Assembly (NCBI GenBank): GCA_027068615.1
Contig: JAMOQV010000073.1
Span: 1 to 34,700, forward strand
Length of the DNA: 34,700 nt
Reading direction: 5' to 3'
DNA from: Helicobacteraceae bacterium
Lineage (GTDB): Bacteria > Campylobacterota > Campylobacteria > Campylobacterales > Sulfurimonadaceae
A program made the position numbers and the translations under genes. Below are positions 15,309 through 23,803 of the stretch, in pieces; position 1 is the stretch's first letter; each line of letters begins with the position of its first letter. The notes beneath the pieces were generated by a model that did not search any database, was not told the origin of the DNA, and saw only the letters and a list, made by a program, of their open reading frames with translations.

Positions 15309-15779
15309 ATGAAGTGGATGAGTGATTCAGAGTATAGTGAGCTAACAGGTTTAGAACTATCAGCAATAGAAGATTTGATAGAACGGGGGAAGCTTACTAC
15401 TAAAAATGAAAATGGAACACGGCTTATAGACCCATCTAAGGGTGCAGGTTCTGTTGTTCCAGCTCAACTAAAAGAGTTATCTTCACGCAATACAAAAGAG
15501 ATGGTGGTTCAGCCTGAATTTGTTGAAAAAACAATAGGCACTATCATCAATCTTCATGAAAAAGTTCTTGATTCTAAAGATGAAACGATAGAATCTATAA
15601 AAAGTGAAAATACACTTCTAAAAGAGGCTTTACACTCTTTACAAGAGCTTTATGAAGAAGATAGAAAGACAATACACACTTTACAAGAACAGTTAAAACT
15701 TTCACAACAAGAGGTTGAGTTTATGAGAAGAAAATATAAACTTATGTGGAATAAAACTATAGAAGAGCATACAAGTTAA
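15309..15779 (+). CDS. DUF3972 coiled-coil protein
   Basis: A 156-residue protein of a family restricted, as far as I recall, to Campylobacterota (DUF3972). The first 50 residues look like a small helical MerR- or excisionase-like domain (WMSDSEYSELTGLELSAIED, then a K-L-T-T wing), which suggests DNA or peptide binding. Residues about 75-150 form a long coiled coil rich in E, K, L and Q, so it probably dimerises. No function is established. The start is ATG with AAGGAAG upstream, and its stop overlaps the next start as TAATG. The candidate sigma-54 promoter would make it part of the flagellar regulon. Confidence 0.75.
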   Translation: MKWMSDSEYSELTGLELSAIEDLIERGKLTTKNENGTRLIDPSKGAGSVVPAQLKELSSRNTKEMVVQPEFVEKTIGTIINLHEKVLDSKDETIESIKSENTLLKEALHSLQELYEEDRKTIHTLQEQLKLSQQEVEFMRRKYKLMWNKTIEEHTS

Positions 15780-16636
15780 TGAATATAGAATTAGCTTGTG
15801 TTGAATGCATAATCAATCAAAGTACAAAAGTAGCAAAAGCTATAGAAGCATCTGATTGTTTAGAAGATAAACTTGCATCAACTGTAAAAGATATGAGTAA
15901 AGATTTTTCATTTTCAAACAATCCACCTGAAGTAGCTTCTGATGTTTATGAAAAGATGGCAGAGATAGCTAATAAAGAAGATTTGTATGATGAGGTAAAA
16001 GAACTATCAACAAAAAAAGCACAAAGTTTTATACCAGTGTTAGAAAAAAAATTAAAATCAACTTCTAATAAGCTTTTAACAGCTACAAAAATAGCTGTTG
16101 CTGGAAATGTGATAGATTTAGCTGCTGAGGTTGAGTTTGATTTGGATGAAGAGTTAGAAAAAATTTTCGAGACAGATTTTTCATATAACGATTTTGATAA
16201 ATTTCAAGATGAGTTAAACAAATCTAAAAAAGTTGTTTATTTGGGTGATAATGTTGGGGAGCATATATTTGATTATATGTTTATAGAAGTTTTAAAAGAG
16301 TTGTATCCTAATTTAGAGATATATTATTTTGTAAGAGGTAATCCAATCATAAATGATGTAACTATAAAAGAAGCTAAAGAGGCTGGATTTGATAAACTTT
16401 GTTATCTTGTAGATAGTGGGGTAAATACACCTGGTTTTGCCTATAATAGAGCAAATGGTGATGCTAAAAAGCTTTTTGATAATGCTGATTTGGTTATATC
16501 AAAGGGGATGGGAAATTATGAGTGTTTAAGTCCAACTCATAGAGATAATATATGTTTTTTACTAAAAGTAAAGTGTGGAGTTGTTGCTAATTCTTTAGGT
16601 AGAGATATTGGAGATATAGTTTGTAAAATGATTTAG
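15779..16636 (+). CDS. DUF89 (ARMT1-like) damage-control phosphatase
   Basis: A 285-residue subfamily-I DUF89 protein. Visible motifs are the N-terminal cysteine pair ACVECIINQ (C7, C10), AGNVIDLA (about 108-115), the metal-site YLGDNVGEHIFD (about 153-164), FVRGNPIINDVT (about 184-195), and SKGMGNYE (about 240-247). DUF89 enzymes are metal-dependent phosphatases that remove damaged or excess sugar phosphates and related metabolites; subfamily I is the prokaryotic type. The substrate here is unknown. It shares one base with the end of the DUF3972 gene and is likely translated with it. Confidence 0.85.
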   Translation: MNIELACVECIINQSTKVAKAIEASDCLEDKLASTVKDMSKDFSFSNNPPEVASDVYEKMAEIANKEDLYDEVKELSTKKAQSFIPVLEKKLKSTSNKLLTATKIAVAGNVIDLAAEVEFDLDEELEKIFETDFSYNDFDKFQDELNKSKKVVYLGDNVGEHIFDYMFIEVLKELYPNLEIYYFVRGNPIINDVTIKEAKEAGFDKLCYLVDSGVNTPGFAYNRANGDAKKLFDNADLVISKGMGNYECLSPTHRDNICFLLKVKCGVVANSLGRDIGDIVCKMI

Positions 16637-16661
16637 AACTTAAAGTTCTAAATCATTTTTT
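16625..16661. terminator. Bidirectional terminator between DUF89 and the Hsp20-like gene
   Basis: A perfect 16-bp stem (16625-16640 with 16644-16659) with a TAA loop, flanked by A and T runs. It overlaps the DUF89 stop and the end of the minus-strand gene, so it serves both convergent genes. Confidence 0.9.
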
Positions 16662-17120
16662 TGGCATTTTTATAACAAAATAATCACCATCTATACTGTG
16701 TGTTATTTTTGTTTCATCTACATTTTTTGGTATAGTATATTGTTCAAAAAAAGATTTTGAGCTATAAAAGTACTCACCATTTTCATCTCTTGTTGTTTTT
16801 ATATTCATATCTATGCTAACCATATGATGCTTTATCATAAAGTTTATATTTTTGGCTTCTGCACCATTTAATTTTATGCGGTATATGTAAGCATCTTTAG
16901 TTTCTTCATAAAGTGGTTTTTCTTCATATAGCTTAGGATTTTTTGCTTTTAAACTTTTTAGATAATCATTTCTTTTTTGTAGTTGAGAAATCCTTTTTTG
17001 ATACTCTTTTATGATGCTGTCATTATGTTTTAATTCATAATTTAAACTCGGTACAAAATTACTAAAAGAAAATAAACTACTACTAACTAATACTGAACTT
17101 AGAACTATATTTTTAAACAT
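16653..17120 (-). CDS. Secreted Hsp20/alpha-crystallin-like protein
   Basis: A 155-residue protein with an apparent Sec signal peptide (about residues 1-20, serine-rich with a hydrophobic core), a charged helical segment (about 33-70), and a C-terminal domain (about 77-155) whose strand pattern looks like an alpha-crystallin domain: a YIYRIKLNG strand, an ISI/VSI-like strand near 105-112, then FFEQYTIPKNVDETKITHSI and a final YFVIKMPK. The F-x-x-x-Y-x-I-P-x-x-V-D step is the most Hsp20-like part. If correct, it is a periplasmic small heat-shock-type holdase, which is uncommon. There is no I-x-I tail. The start is ATG with AAGGA seven bases upstream. Confidence in the fold is moderate. Confidence 0.55.
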   Translation of the reverse strand: MFKNIVLSSVLVSSSLFSFSNFVPSLNYELKHNDSIIKEYQKRISQLQKRNDYLKSLKAKNPKLYEEKPLYEETKDAYIYRIKLNGAEAKNINFMIKHHMVSIDMNIKTTRDENGEYFYSSKSFFEQYTIPKNVDETKITHSIDGDYFVIKMPKK

Positions 17121-17205
17121 TGTTTATCCTTTATATTTTATTTATATTAAAAAAATTTTATAACAAAAAAATAAATAATTTATAAATAAAATGCTATGAT
17201 TTGGT

Positions 17206-19197
17206 ATGAAATTTTTTTATAACATCTTTATTTTATTGAGTTTAATTGTTAGTCTTGCTTGTGCTTCAAATAAGCTTTGTAATGAAACATCACCATATTT
17301 GCTACAACATAAAAATAATCCTGTTAATTGGTATCCATGGGGAGAGGAAGCTTTAATTAAAGCCAAAAAAGAGAATAAACTTATATTTTTATCTATAGGT
17401 TATAGCACTTGTCATTGGTGTCATGTTATGGCCGAAGAGAGTTTTGAAGATAAAAAGGTAGCAAAACTTTTAAATGATAATTTTATATCTATAAAAGTAG
17501 ATAGAGAACAGTACCCATACATAGATAAGTATTATCAAAAAGTTTATAAGATTTTAAATAATAAAAGTGGAGGTTGGCCATTAACTATACTTTTAACATC
17601 AGATATGGAACCATTTTTTGCAGGTACTTATGTCCCTAAACATTCTGGTTATGGTTCAATCGGTCTTATAAATCTTATAAATTCAACAAAACTAGTTTCT
17701 TATAAAAGATTAAAAAGTATAGGTAAAGATGTTTTGCAAAAAATAAAAAATTATGATGAATTTATAGCACCAAAGACTAAGATAGATTTAACTCTTATGG
17801 ATAAAACAGTAAAAGAGTTTAGTTCATATTATGATTTTAAAAATAATGGTTTTACAAAAAGACCAAAGTTTCCACAAGCTTCAAGTATAGATTTGTTACT
17901 AAAAATCTATAAAATAACAAAAAATAAAAAAGCATATATAATGGCAATAAATGCATTGGATACTATGGCAAAAGGTGGTATATACGATCAGATAGAGGGT
18001 GCTTTTTATAGATATACAGTAGATGAAAAGTATGAAATTCCACATTTTGAAAAGATGTTATATACAAATGCAGAGCTTATACAGACCTATACTCTAGCAT
18101 ATAGTATCACAAAAAAACCATTATATAAAAAAATCATAAAAGAGAGTATATCTCAAATAGACAAAAGATTTAAAACAGATAATCTTTATATGAGTGCAAG
18201 TAATGCAGACAGTGAAAACTTTGTTGGTGATAAAGAAGAGGGGTTTTATTTTTTATATGATTATGACGACACTGTTGAGTATCTTCAAAATCATGGTGTA
18301 GATAAAAATATTATAGATAAAATACTTGCCTATATAGGTATAACACAAGATGGTAATTTTGATTCTGATTTTAGTAATCCTCATATTGCTGATTTTAAGA
18401 CACCAAAAGGATATAAAAAAGTAAAAAAATTGCTAATAGATATGAGAAAAAATAAAATTTACCCTTTTATGGACAATAAGATAAATACAGCTTGGAATGC
18501 TCTTTATATAAGAGCAAAATTCAAAGCTAGTATTGTAAATAAAGATTATATAAAAGAAGCAGAAGATTCTTTAAATACCTTATTGGAGAATTTATATATT
18601 GATGGTAAATTATACCATCAAACTATAAGCAATCATAAGCCAACTCAAAAAGCTTTACTTGAGGATTATGCTTTTTTGTCTAGTTGTTTATTTGAAGCTT
18701 ATCAAGTAACATTAAATGATAATTACTTGAAGCTATATGAAGAGTTGATAAAAAATAGTATGAAACTTTTTTATAAAAATGGAAAATGGCGAGATTCAAC
18801 TGATAGTTTTGTAACTTATGCAGATATCTCTGAGAGTGCATATGAAAATCCACTTGCTCAAAATATTATCAATATGTTGCAATACTCTACTATTTCATCT
18901 GATTTTAAAACTTATACGATAGCAAAAAAAACACTTTCAAATTTAGCTTATTCTATAATGAAGCATCCATCTTATTATCCAACAGCCACTTTAGCATCTA
19001 TTATGTTAAAAATAGAACCAGTCTTTATAAAGTCAAATTTAAAAAATCTAAAAAGTATAGATATATCTACTATAAACTATCCTTTTGTATATAGGTACAA
19101 GCTAGACTCAACAAAGTATCTAGCTTGTAAGATAGGAAGTTGTTTTGCTTATGATTTAGATTTTTCTGTTGTTCGTGATGTTATTGAAAATTTTTAA
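17206..19197 (+). CDS. DUF255 thioredoxin-fold protein (YyaL/SSP411 family), secreted
   Basis: A 663-residue protein of the DUF255 family. After a signal peptide (about residues 1-20) comes the family opening NETSPYLLQHKNNPVNWYPW, then a thioredoxin-like domain with the active-site STCHWCHVM (C69, C72), and a long helical region resembling an (alpha/alpha)6 sugar-epimerase-like barrel (about 170-600). The biochemical role is unproven; redox or carbohydrate chemistry is suggested by the folds. Most relatives I know of are cytoplasmic, so the signal peptide is notable. No Shine-Dalgarno sequence precedes the ATG. A possible -10 box (TATGAT, 17195-17200) is so close that the mRNA could be leaderless. 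Confidence 0.85.
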   Translation: MKFFYNIFILLSLIVSLACASNKLCNETSPYLLQHKNNPVNWYPWGEEALIKAKKENKLIFLSIGYSTCHWCHVMAEESFEDKKVAKLLNDNFISIKVDREQYPYIDKYYQKVYKILNNKSGGWPLTILLTSDMEPFFAGTYVPKHSGYGSIGLINLINSTKLVSYKRLKSIGKDVLQKIKNYDEFIAPKTKIDLTLMDKTVKEFSSYYDFKNNGFTKRPKFPQASSIDLLLKIYKITKNKKAYIMAINALDTMAKGGIYDQIEGAFYRYTVDEKYEIPHFEKMLYTNAELIQTYTLAYSITKKPLYKKIIKESISQIDKRFKTDNLYMSASNADSENFVGDKEEGFYFLYDYDDTVEYLQNHGVDKNIIDKILAYIGITQDGNFDSDFSNPHIADFKTPKGYKKVKKLLIDMRKNKIYPFMDNKINTAWNALYIRAKFKASIVNKDYIKEAEDSLNTLLENLYIDGKLYHQTISNHKPTQKALLEDYAFLSSCLFEAYQVTLNDNYLKLYEELIKNSMKLFYKNGKWRDSTDSFVTYADISESAYENPLAQNIINMLQYSTISSDFKTYTIAKKTLSNLAYSIMKHPSYYPTATLASIMLKIEPVFIKSNLKNLKSIDISTINYPFVYRYKLDSTKYLACKIGSCFAYDLDFSVVRDVIENF

Positions 19198-20579
19198 TTT
19201 AACCCCATTTTAGCAGGATTTAGTATGTTATTAGGGTCAAATGCCATCTTTATAGATTTAAAAAGATTCATCTCCTCTTCTGTAAATGCCATTCTCATAT
19301 ATGGAGCTTTTGCAAGTCCGATGCCGTGTTCACCACTTAGAGTTCCACCCAAATCAACAGTAGCTTGAAAAACTTCTTCTATAGCTTTGTAAGCGATTTT
19401 AACTTGTTCTTCATCGCTACCATCTACCATAACATTTGTATGAACATTACCATCTCCAGTATGTCCAAAACATGGGATATTTACATTGTATTTATTTGCT
19501 ATTGCATAGAATTTTTCTAAAAGTTCAGGTAAAACTGCACGAGGTACTGTTACATCTTCATTTAGTTTTTTACTACCATAAACACTTAAAGCAGGAGATG
19601 CATTTCTTCTAGCAAACCATATATCACTTGCTTCTTTTTCATCTTTTGCGATTTTAAACTCACTACAACCATTTTCAAAGAAAACTTTTTCTATTTGTGA
19701 TAGTTGGTAAGCCAAATCATCATCTAAGTTTCCATCAACATCAGTTACAAGCAATGCTCCAGCATCTACTGGTAAGCCTTTGTTAAAAGTTTGCTCAACT
19801 GCTCTTATAGTTAAGTTATCTAAAAATTCCATAGCAACTGGTACTATACCACTTGCCATTGTTTTATAAACTGCATTCATAGCATCGTTTACTGTTGGAA
19901 AAATCCCCATAGCTGTACGAGTTAGCTTAGGTTTTGGGATAAGTCTTAGAGTTATCTCAGTTAAAACGGCTAATGTTCCCTCAGATGCTACTAAGATACC
20001 ACTTATGTTATATCCAGCAACATCTTTTATGGTTCTTTTACCAGCTTTTATAATGTCGCCATTTGGTAAAACTGCTCTTGTTGCCATCACATAATCTTTT
20101 GTGATGCCGTACTTTGCAGCTCTCATACCACCTGCATTTTCACTAACATTTCCGCCTAAAGTTGAGTACTCTTGACTTGCTGGGTCTGGTGGATAAAAAA
20201 GACCTATCTCTTCTACGGCTCTTTGTAAGTCCATATTTATCACACCAGGTTGTACTACTGCTACCATATTTTTAACATCAATCTCTAAGATTTTATTCAT
20301 ATGTTTTTCCATAGCTAGTATGATGCCACCACTACTTGGTAATGCCCCACCAGTAAAACCACTACCAGCTCCACGAGGAACTATAACTATTTTATGCTCA
20401 TTACAGTACTTTAAGATAGCACTTATATCATCTTCATTTCTTGGAAATATAACGGCATCTGGTTCAAACTTATTTCTTGTAGCATCATAAGAATATGCTA
20501 AAAGATGTGCTTTGTCACTATAAATATTTTCTTCACCTACTATTGAAGTAAAGTGTTTTATATGTTGTTTATCTATCAT
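19194..20579 (-). CDS. glcD: GlcD-like FAD-linked oxidase (glycolate/D-lactate type)
   Basis: A 461-residue FAD-binding (PCMH-type) 2-hydroxyacid oxidoreductase. The FAD motif PRGAGSGFTGGALPSSGG (about 68-85), a PPDPASQEYSTLGGNVSENA segment (about 130-149), GHTGDGNVH (372-380) and LSGEHGIG (about 415-421) are all typical of GlcD/D-lactate dehydrogenases. It likely oxidises glycolate or D-lactate and passes electrons to the respiratory chain, normally with a partner iron-sulfur subunit that is not in this window. The frame opens with a GTG at 20591, but ATG 20579 is the more usual start; both lie within the end of the PgbA-like gene. Its last four bases overlap the convergent DUF255 gene. Confidence 0.88.
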   Translation of the reverse strand: MIDKQHIKHFTSIVGEENIYSDKAHLLAYSYDATRNKFEPDAVIFPRNEDDISAILKYCNEHKIVIVPRGAGSGFTGGALPSSGGIILAMEKHMNKILEIDVKNMVAVVQPGVINMDLQRAVEEIGLFYPPDPASQEYSTLGGNVSENAGGMRAAKYGITKDYVMATRAVLPNGDIIKAGKRTIKDVAGYNISGILVASEGTLAVLTEITLRLIPKPKLTRTAMGIFPTVNDAMNAVYKTMASGIVPVAMEFLDNLTIRAVEQTFNKGLPVDAGALLVTDVDGNLDDDLAYQLSQIEKVFFENGCSEFKIAKDEKEASDIWFARRNASPALSVYGSKKLNEDVTVPRAVLPELLEKFYAIANKYNVNIPCFGHTGDGNVHTNVMVDGSDEEQVKIAYKAIEEVFQATVDLGGTLSGEHGIGLAKAPYMRMAFTEEEMNLFKSIKMAFDPNNILNPAKMGLN

Positions 20580-21330
20580 TTTCCATCTCACTTCTTAATT
20601 GTTTATTATTTGGATTGTATTTTAAAAGTAAAGAGTAATAGTAAAGATTGTAATCTTTAACTTCATCAGTACCTTCTCCAAAGTCCCACCAACTATTTGT
20701 CATCTCTTTTACTCTTGTATAAAAAGGTAATTTAACAGAGTTTTGTTTAAGTGGAGCTTTTGAAATAGCTAGTATTTTTAAACTTTTAGCATCAACTGTA
20801 TATAGTTTTTCTTTTATAAAAAAGTATATTAGACCAACAGAAGTATCATTACTCATATCTAAAAAATCATCTTTTATTGGTGCTAAGTGACCTTTTAAAG
20901 ATAATAATGTTGTAAATATATCAGAATGTATCCATTGAACTTTTATAGCCTTTGTGATGCGATGATAGATCTCTTCATTAGGTGCTATAAGTAAAGCTCT
21001 TGAATAACCAAAAGCAAGTACAACTTTATCTCCATTTTTAACATGATAATTTATAGAAGGTAATGCATTGTTTACAAGAGCATCAAAATCATTCATTTTA
21101 AGGATTGCTGTATGTGTAGCATTATCAAATGAATTTACAGTTATGTTTTTTAAAATAATACTGTGGGACTCATCAATTTTATGTATGATAAAACCACTTA
21201 TTCCAACATCTATTCTGTCTATTTTTATTGTTGCTATATTGTTTGGTTCATCTACAGTTTCTATTGTAGATGTAACAACAGATGCAAATATTTGTGAAAT
21301 TAATAATAAAAATAATATTATTTGTTTCAT
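20569..21330 (-). CDS. PgbA N-terminal-domain protein, exported
   Basis: A 253-residue protein with a signal peptide (about residues 1-16) and a beta-rich body matching the N-terminal domain of H. pylori PgbA/PgbB, named for plasminogen binding. Landmarks are VGISGFIIHKI near residue 42-52, INYHVKNGDKVVLAFGYSRA near 93-112, LLIAPNEEIYHRI near 113-125, and VQWIHSDIF near 131-139. The lysine-rich tail of PgbA, linked to plasminogen binding, is absent, so a housekeeping envelope role is more likely. As I recall, the H. pylori and C. jejuni homologues also lie between glcD and an M23 peptidase. It overlaps glcD by 11 bases. The start is ATG with AGAGAG upstream. Confidence 0.75.
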   Translation of the reverse strand: MKQIILFLLLISQIFASVVTSTIETVDEPNNIATIKIDRIDVGISGFIIHKIDESHSIILKNITVNSFDNATHTAILKMNDFDALVNNALPSINYHVKNGDKVVLAFGYSRALLIAPNEEIYHRITKAIKVQWIHSDIFTTLLSLKGHLAPIKDDFLDMSNDTSVGLIYFFIKEKLYTVDAKSLKILAISKAPLKQNSVKLPFYTRVKEMTNSWWDFGEGTDEVKDYNLYYYSLLLKYNPNNKQLRSEMENDR

Positions 21331-21358
21331 ATTTCTCTCTTTGTTTTAAATTTTACCC

Positions 21359-21369
21359 GTTATTATAAC
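21359..21369. promoter_or_regulatory. Palindromic -10 region of the PgbA-like gene
   Basis: GTTATTATAAC is a perfect 11-base palindrome. On the minus strand it contains TATAAT (complement of 21362-21367), a good -10 box about 30 bases before the PgbA-like start. On the plus strand it may also serve the M23 gene. It may be a small operator. Confidence 0.45.
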
Positions 21370-21435
21370 AAACAAATCTCATACTAAGCAAAATTTAGTT
21401 AGAGTTTGCCAATTATTTATTTTCGGAACTATTCA

Positions 21436-22620
21436 ATGATACAAATTTTTCTAATTTTACTGTTACCACTTAGCATTTTTGCATCTAAAGTTGATACTTA
21501 TCGTGTTGAAAAAGGGCAGACATATCTTACTTTTTTGCAAAAACAAAAACTACCTATTAAAAAACTTTATTATGATCTAGATAATGAAGATCAAATCTTG
21601 ACTCAAGAGATAAAAGCAGGTGTTCATTATCAAATACTTCATGGTAAGAACAATAAAATAGAACAGGTTTTACTTCCTATAAATGAAGAACTACAAATTC
21701 ATATTTATAGAGATGATAAAGGTGCTTACAAATTTGAAATTATACCAATCATATATGAGACTAAAAAGAAAGTTTTAACACTTAAGATAAGTAGATCTCC
21801 ACATTATGATATATATAAAATGACAGGTTCTACTAAACTTGCTTCTGTTTTTGTGTCTGCTTTTAATAGGTCTTTAAATTTTAAAAGAGATTTAAGAGTT
21901 GGTGATGATTTGGTAATGATTTATGAGCAAAAATATCGCCTTGGAAAACCATTTTCTATGCCTATACTAAAAGCAGCTATGATAGAAATGAGAAATAAAA
22001 AACATTATATTTATCTAAATAAAGATGATAAATACTATAATGAAAAAGGTCATAGAGTTGAAAGATTTTTACTTATAAGACCTATAAGAGGTGGGAGAAT
22101 ATCTTCTTATTTTTCAAAAAGAAGGTTCCATCCTATCTTAAAAAAATGGAAAGCTCATTTTGGAATTGATTATGCAGCTAGAAGAGGAACTCCTATAAGG
22201 GCAGCTGGTAGTGGTAGAATCTCTTGGGCTGCTAGAATGGGTTCTTATGGTAATTTAGTAAAAATTCAGCATGAGAATGGATATGAAACAAGATATGCAC
22301 ATATGAAAGGGTTTAGAAAGGGGATAAGAAGAGGTAAAAGGGTTAAAAAAGGTGATATCATTGGTTATGTTGGAACAACAGGTCGTTCAACTGGACCACA
22401 TTTACACTTTGAACTTAGAAAAAAAGGGCGACCTATTAACCCTCTTCGAGTTGTTCAAGTAACAACTAAGAAATTAAAAGGTAAAAAAAGAAAAGAGTTT
22501 TTAAGCTTAAAAAAGATGTATGATAAAGAGATATCTTCAGCACTTACAAATTATAAACCTTTTATAAGATTACCAAAAATGATAGATGAATGTTACTTTT
22601 GTAAAATTAAGAAGTTATAA
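21436..22620 (+). CDS. M23 peptidoglycan peptidase (Csd3/HdpA-like)
   Basis: A 394-residue exported zinc peptidase. After a signal peptide (about 1-17, ending SIFA) come an N-terminal region and a helical region as in H. pylori Csd3, which has 403 residues and trims and cleaves peptidoglycan crosslinks to set cell shape. The C-terminal LytM domain has HFGID (H241, D245), YAH (H289) and HLHFE (H322, H324), the complete zinc and catalytic set. The stretch after it is very basic. The frame opens with a TTG at 21406, but ATG 21436 puts the signal peptide at the start and has CGGAA upstream. The neighbourhood (PgbA-like, glcD) matches that of csd3. It overlaps hemW tail to tail by 14 bases. Confidence 0.9.
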   Translation: MIQIFLILLLPLSIFASKVDTYRVEKGQTYLTFLQKQKLPIKKLYYDLDNEDQILTQEIKAGVHYQILHGKNNKIEQVLLPINEELQIHIYRDDKGAYKFEIIPIIYETKKKVLTLKISRSPHYDIYKMTGSTKLASVFVSAFNRSLNFKRDLRVGDDLVMIYEQKYRLGKPFSMPILKAAMIEMRNKKHYIYLNKDDKYYNEKGHRVERFLLIRPIRGGRISSYFSKRRFHPILKKWKAHFGIDYAARRGTPIRAAGSGRISWAARMGSYGNLVKIQHENGYETRYAHMKGFRKGIRRGKRVKKGDIIGYVGTTGRSTGPHLHFELRKKGRPINPLRVVQVTTKKLKGKKRKEFLSLKKMYDKEISSALTNYKPFIRLPKMIDECYFCKIKKL

Positions 22621-23662
22621 AAAGTGCTATTTCATCAGATAGAAGATAATTAGGATTGTAAAATCTTTTATCTTCTTTGTAGAGTTTATTTTCTTTTACG
22701 AGTATATCTACTCTTTTTAATTCATCTTTAGTTAGTATGTTTTCTTCTATGCCAACAGATGAACGAAGACCTAAGAAAATTTGTTCTATTTTTTTATCCT
22801 CTTTTGTTAAGTTTTCAATATCTATATCCAATGGATTTTTTATATAGTTTTCAACAGATGTGGCTGTATAAAATCTTTGTAACTCAAGTTTTCCAATAGC
22901 TCCACTTCCTAATCCTATGTAATCTTTATATTTCCAATAACCAAGATTATGTAAACTTTTATAAGTTCCAAAGTTACTTATCTCGTATTGTTTGAAACCA
23001 TACTCTTTAATACTATCAAATATAAAGTTTGTTAATTCTAGCTTTTCATCAGACATTTGTGGTTTATGTTCAAATGGTGTATTTTCTTCTATCGTAAGAG
23101 CATAGGCACTTATATGATTGATAGGTAAAGTAAAAGCTGTTTTTATATCATTTTTTAGAAGTTTTTTTGTATCTCCAAGTGTTGCATAAATGATATCTAA
23201 AGATATATTTTTAAATCCAATTTCGTAAGCATTTGTTACAGCTTTTATAGCTTGTTTTGAATTATGAGAACGATTTAGTAGTTTTAATTTTTTATCATCA
23301 AAACTTTGCACACCAAAACTTATGCGGTTTATTCCAAGTTCTTTCATACCTTTTAGCCATTCTTTAGTAGCACTGTTTGGATTTGCTTCTGATGTTATTT
23401 CTATATCTTTTTTTAAATATGGTTTTAACATTTTAAATAATGGTTTATAAAGTTCAGGAGATACAGTTGATGGAGTTCCTCCACCTATAAAAACAGTTTC
23501 TATAGATTGGTTAGTTACTTTAAATCTTATTAATTCATATTTTAGTTGAACAAGTAGTGATTGCATATATGTTTCTTTTAGATGAAACTTATCAACATAG
23601 GAGTTAAAAGCACAATATGAGCATTTTGAATCACAAAACGGTATATGTATATATAGTAACAT
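22607..23662 (-). CDS. hemW: HemW-like radical-SAM heme chaperone
   Basis: A 351-residue radical-SAM protein of the HemN/HemW group. It opens with YIHIPFCDSKCSYCAF, where C10, C14 and C17 bind the [4Fe-4S] cluster, followed by FIGGGTPSTV near residue 58-67, and a C-terminal HemN-like domain with GLRSSVGI. The short N-terminus, lacking the extra segment before the cluster that true HemN has, points to HemW, which binds heme and delivers it to target proteins, rather than to coproporphyrinogen oxidase. The ATG has no clear ribosome site. It converges on the M23 gene. Confidence 0.88.
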   Translation of the reverse strand: MLLYIHIPFCDSKCSYCAFNSYVDKFHLKETYMQSLLVQLKYELIRFKVTNQSIETVFIGGGTPSTVSPELYKPLFKMLKPYLKKDIEITSEANPNSATKEWLKGMKELGINRISFGVQSFDDKKLKLLNRSHNSKQAIKAVTNAYEIGFKNISLDIIYATLGDTKKLLKNDIKTAFTLPINHISAYALTIEENTPFEHKPQMSDEKLELTNFIFDSIKEYGFKQYEISNFGTYKSLHNLGYWKYKDYIGLGSGAIGKLELQRFYTATSVENYIKNPLDIDIENLTKEDKKIEQIFLGLRSSVGIEENILTKDELKRVDILVKENKLYKEDKRFYNPNYLLSDEIALFITS

Positions 23663-23770
23663 AGTGGTTAATTTTCTTTATCTATTTTGTGTTGTGTTTT
23701 TTGCATTTTTTAAGCTCCATATTTTTATACCTAATTATAGTATATTATTTAATTTTAATCACTATTTTTG

Positions 23771-23776
23771 TATAAT
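23771..23776 (+). promoter_or_regulatory. Probable -10 box of rppH-lysC-hobA-holB
   Basis: TATAAT preceded by TTTTTG in an AT-rich tract, 28 bases before the rppH start. This is the only clear promoter-like signal for the four-gene run that follows. Confidence 0.55.
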
Positions 23777-23803
23777 CACGATAATTAAATATAGGTATCT
23801 AGT

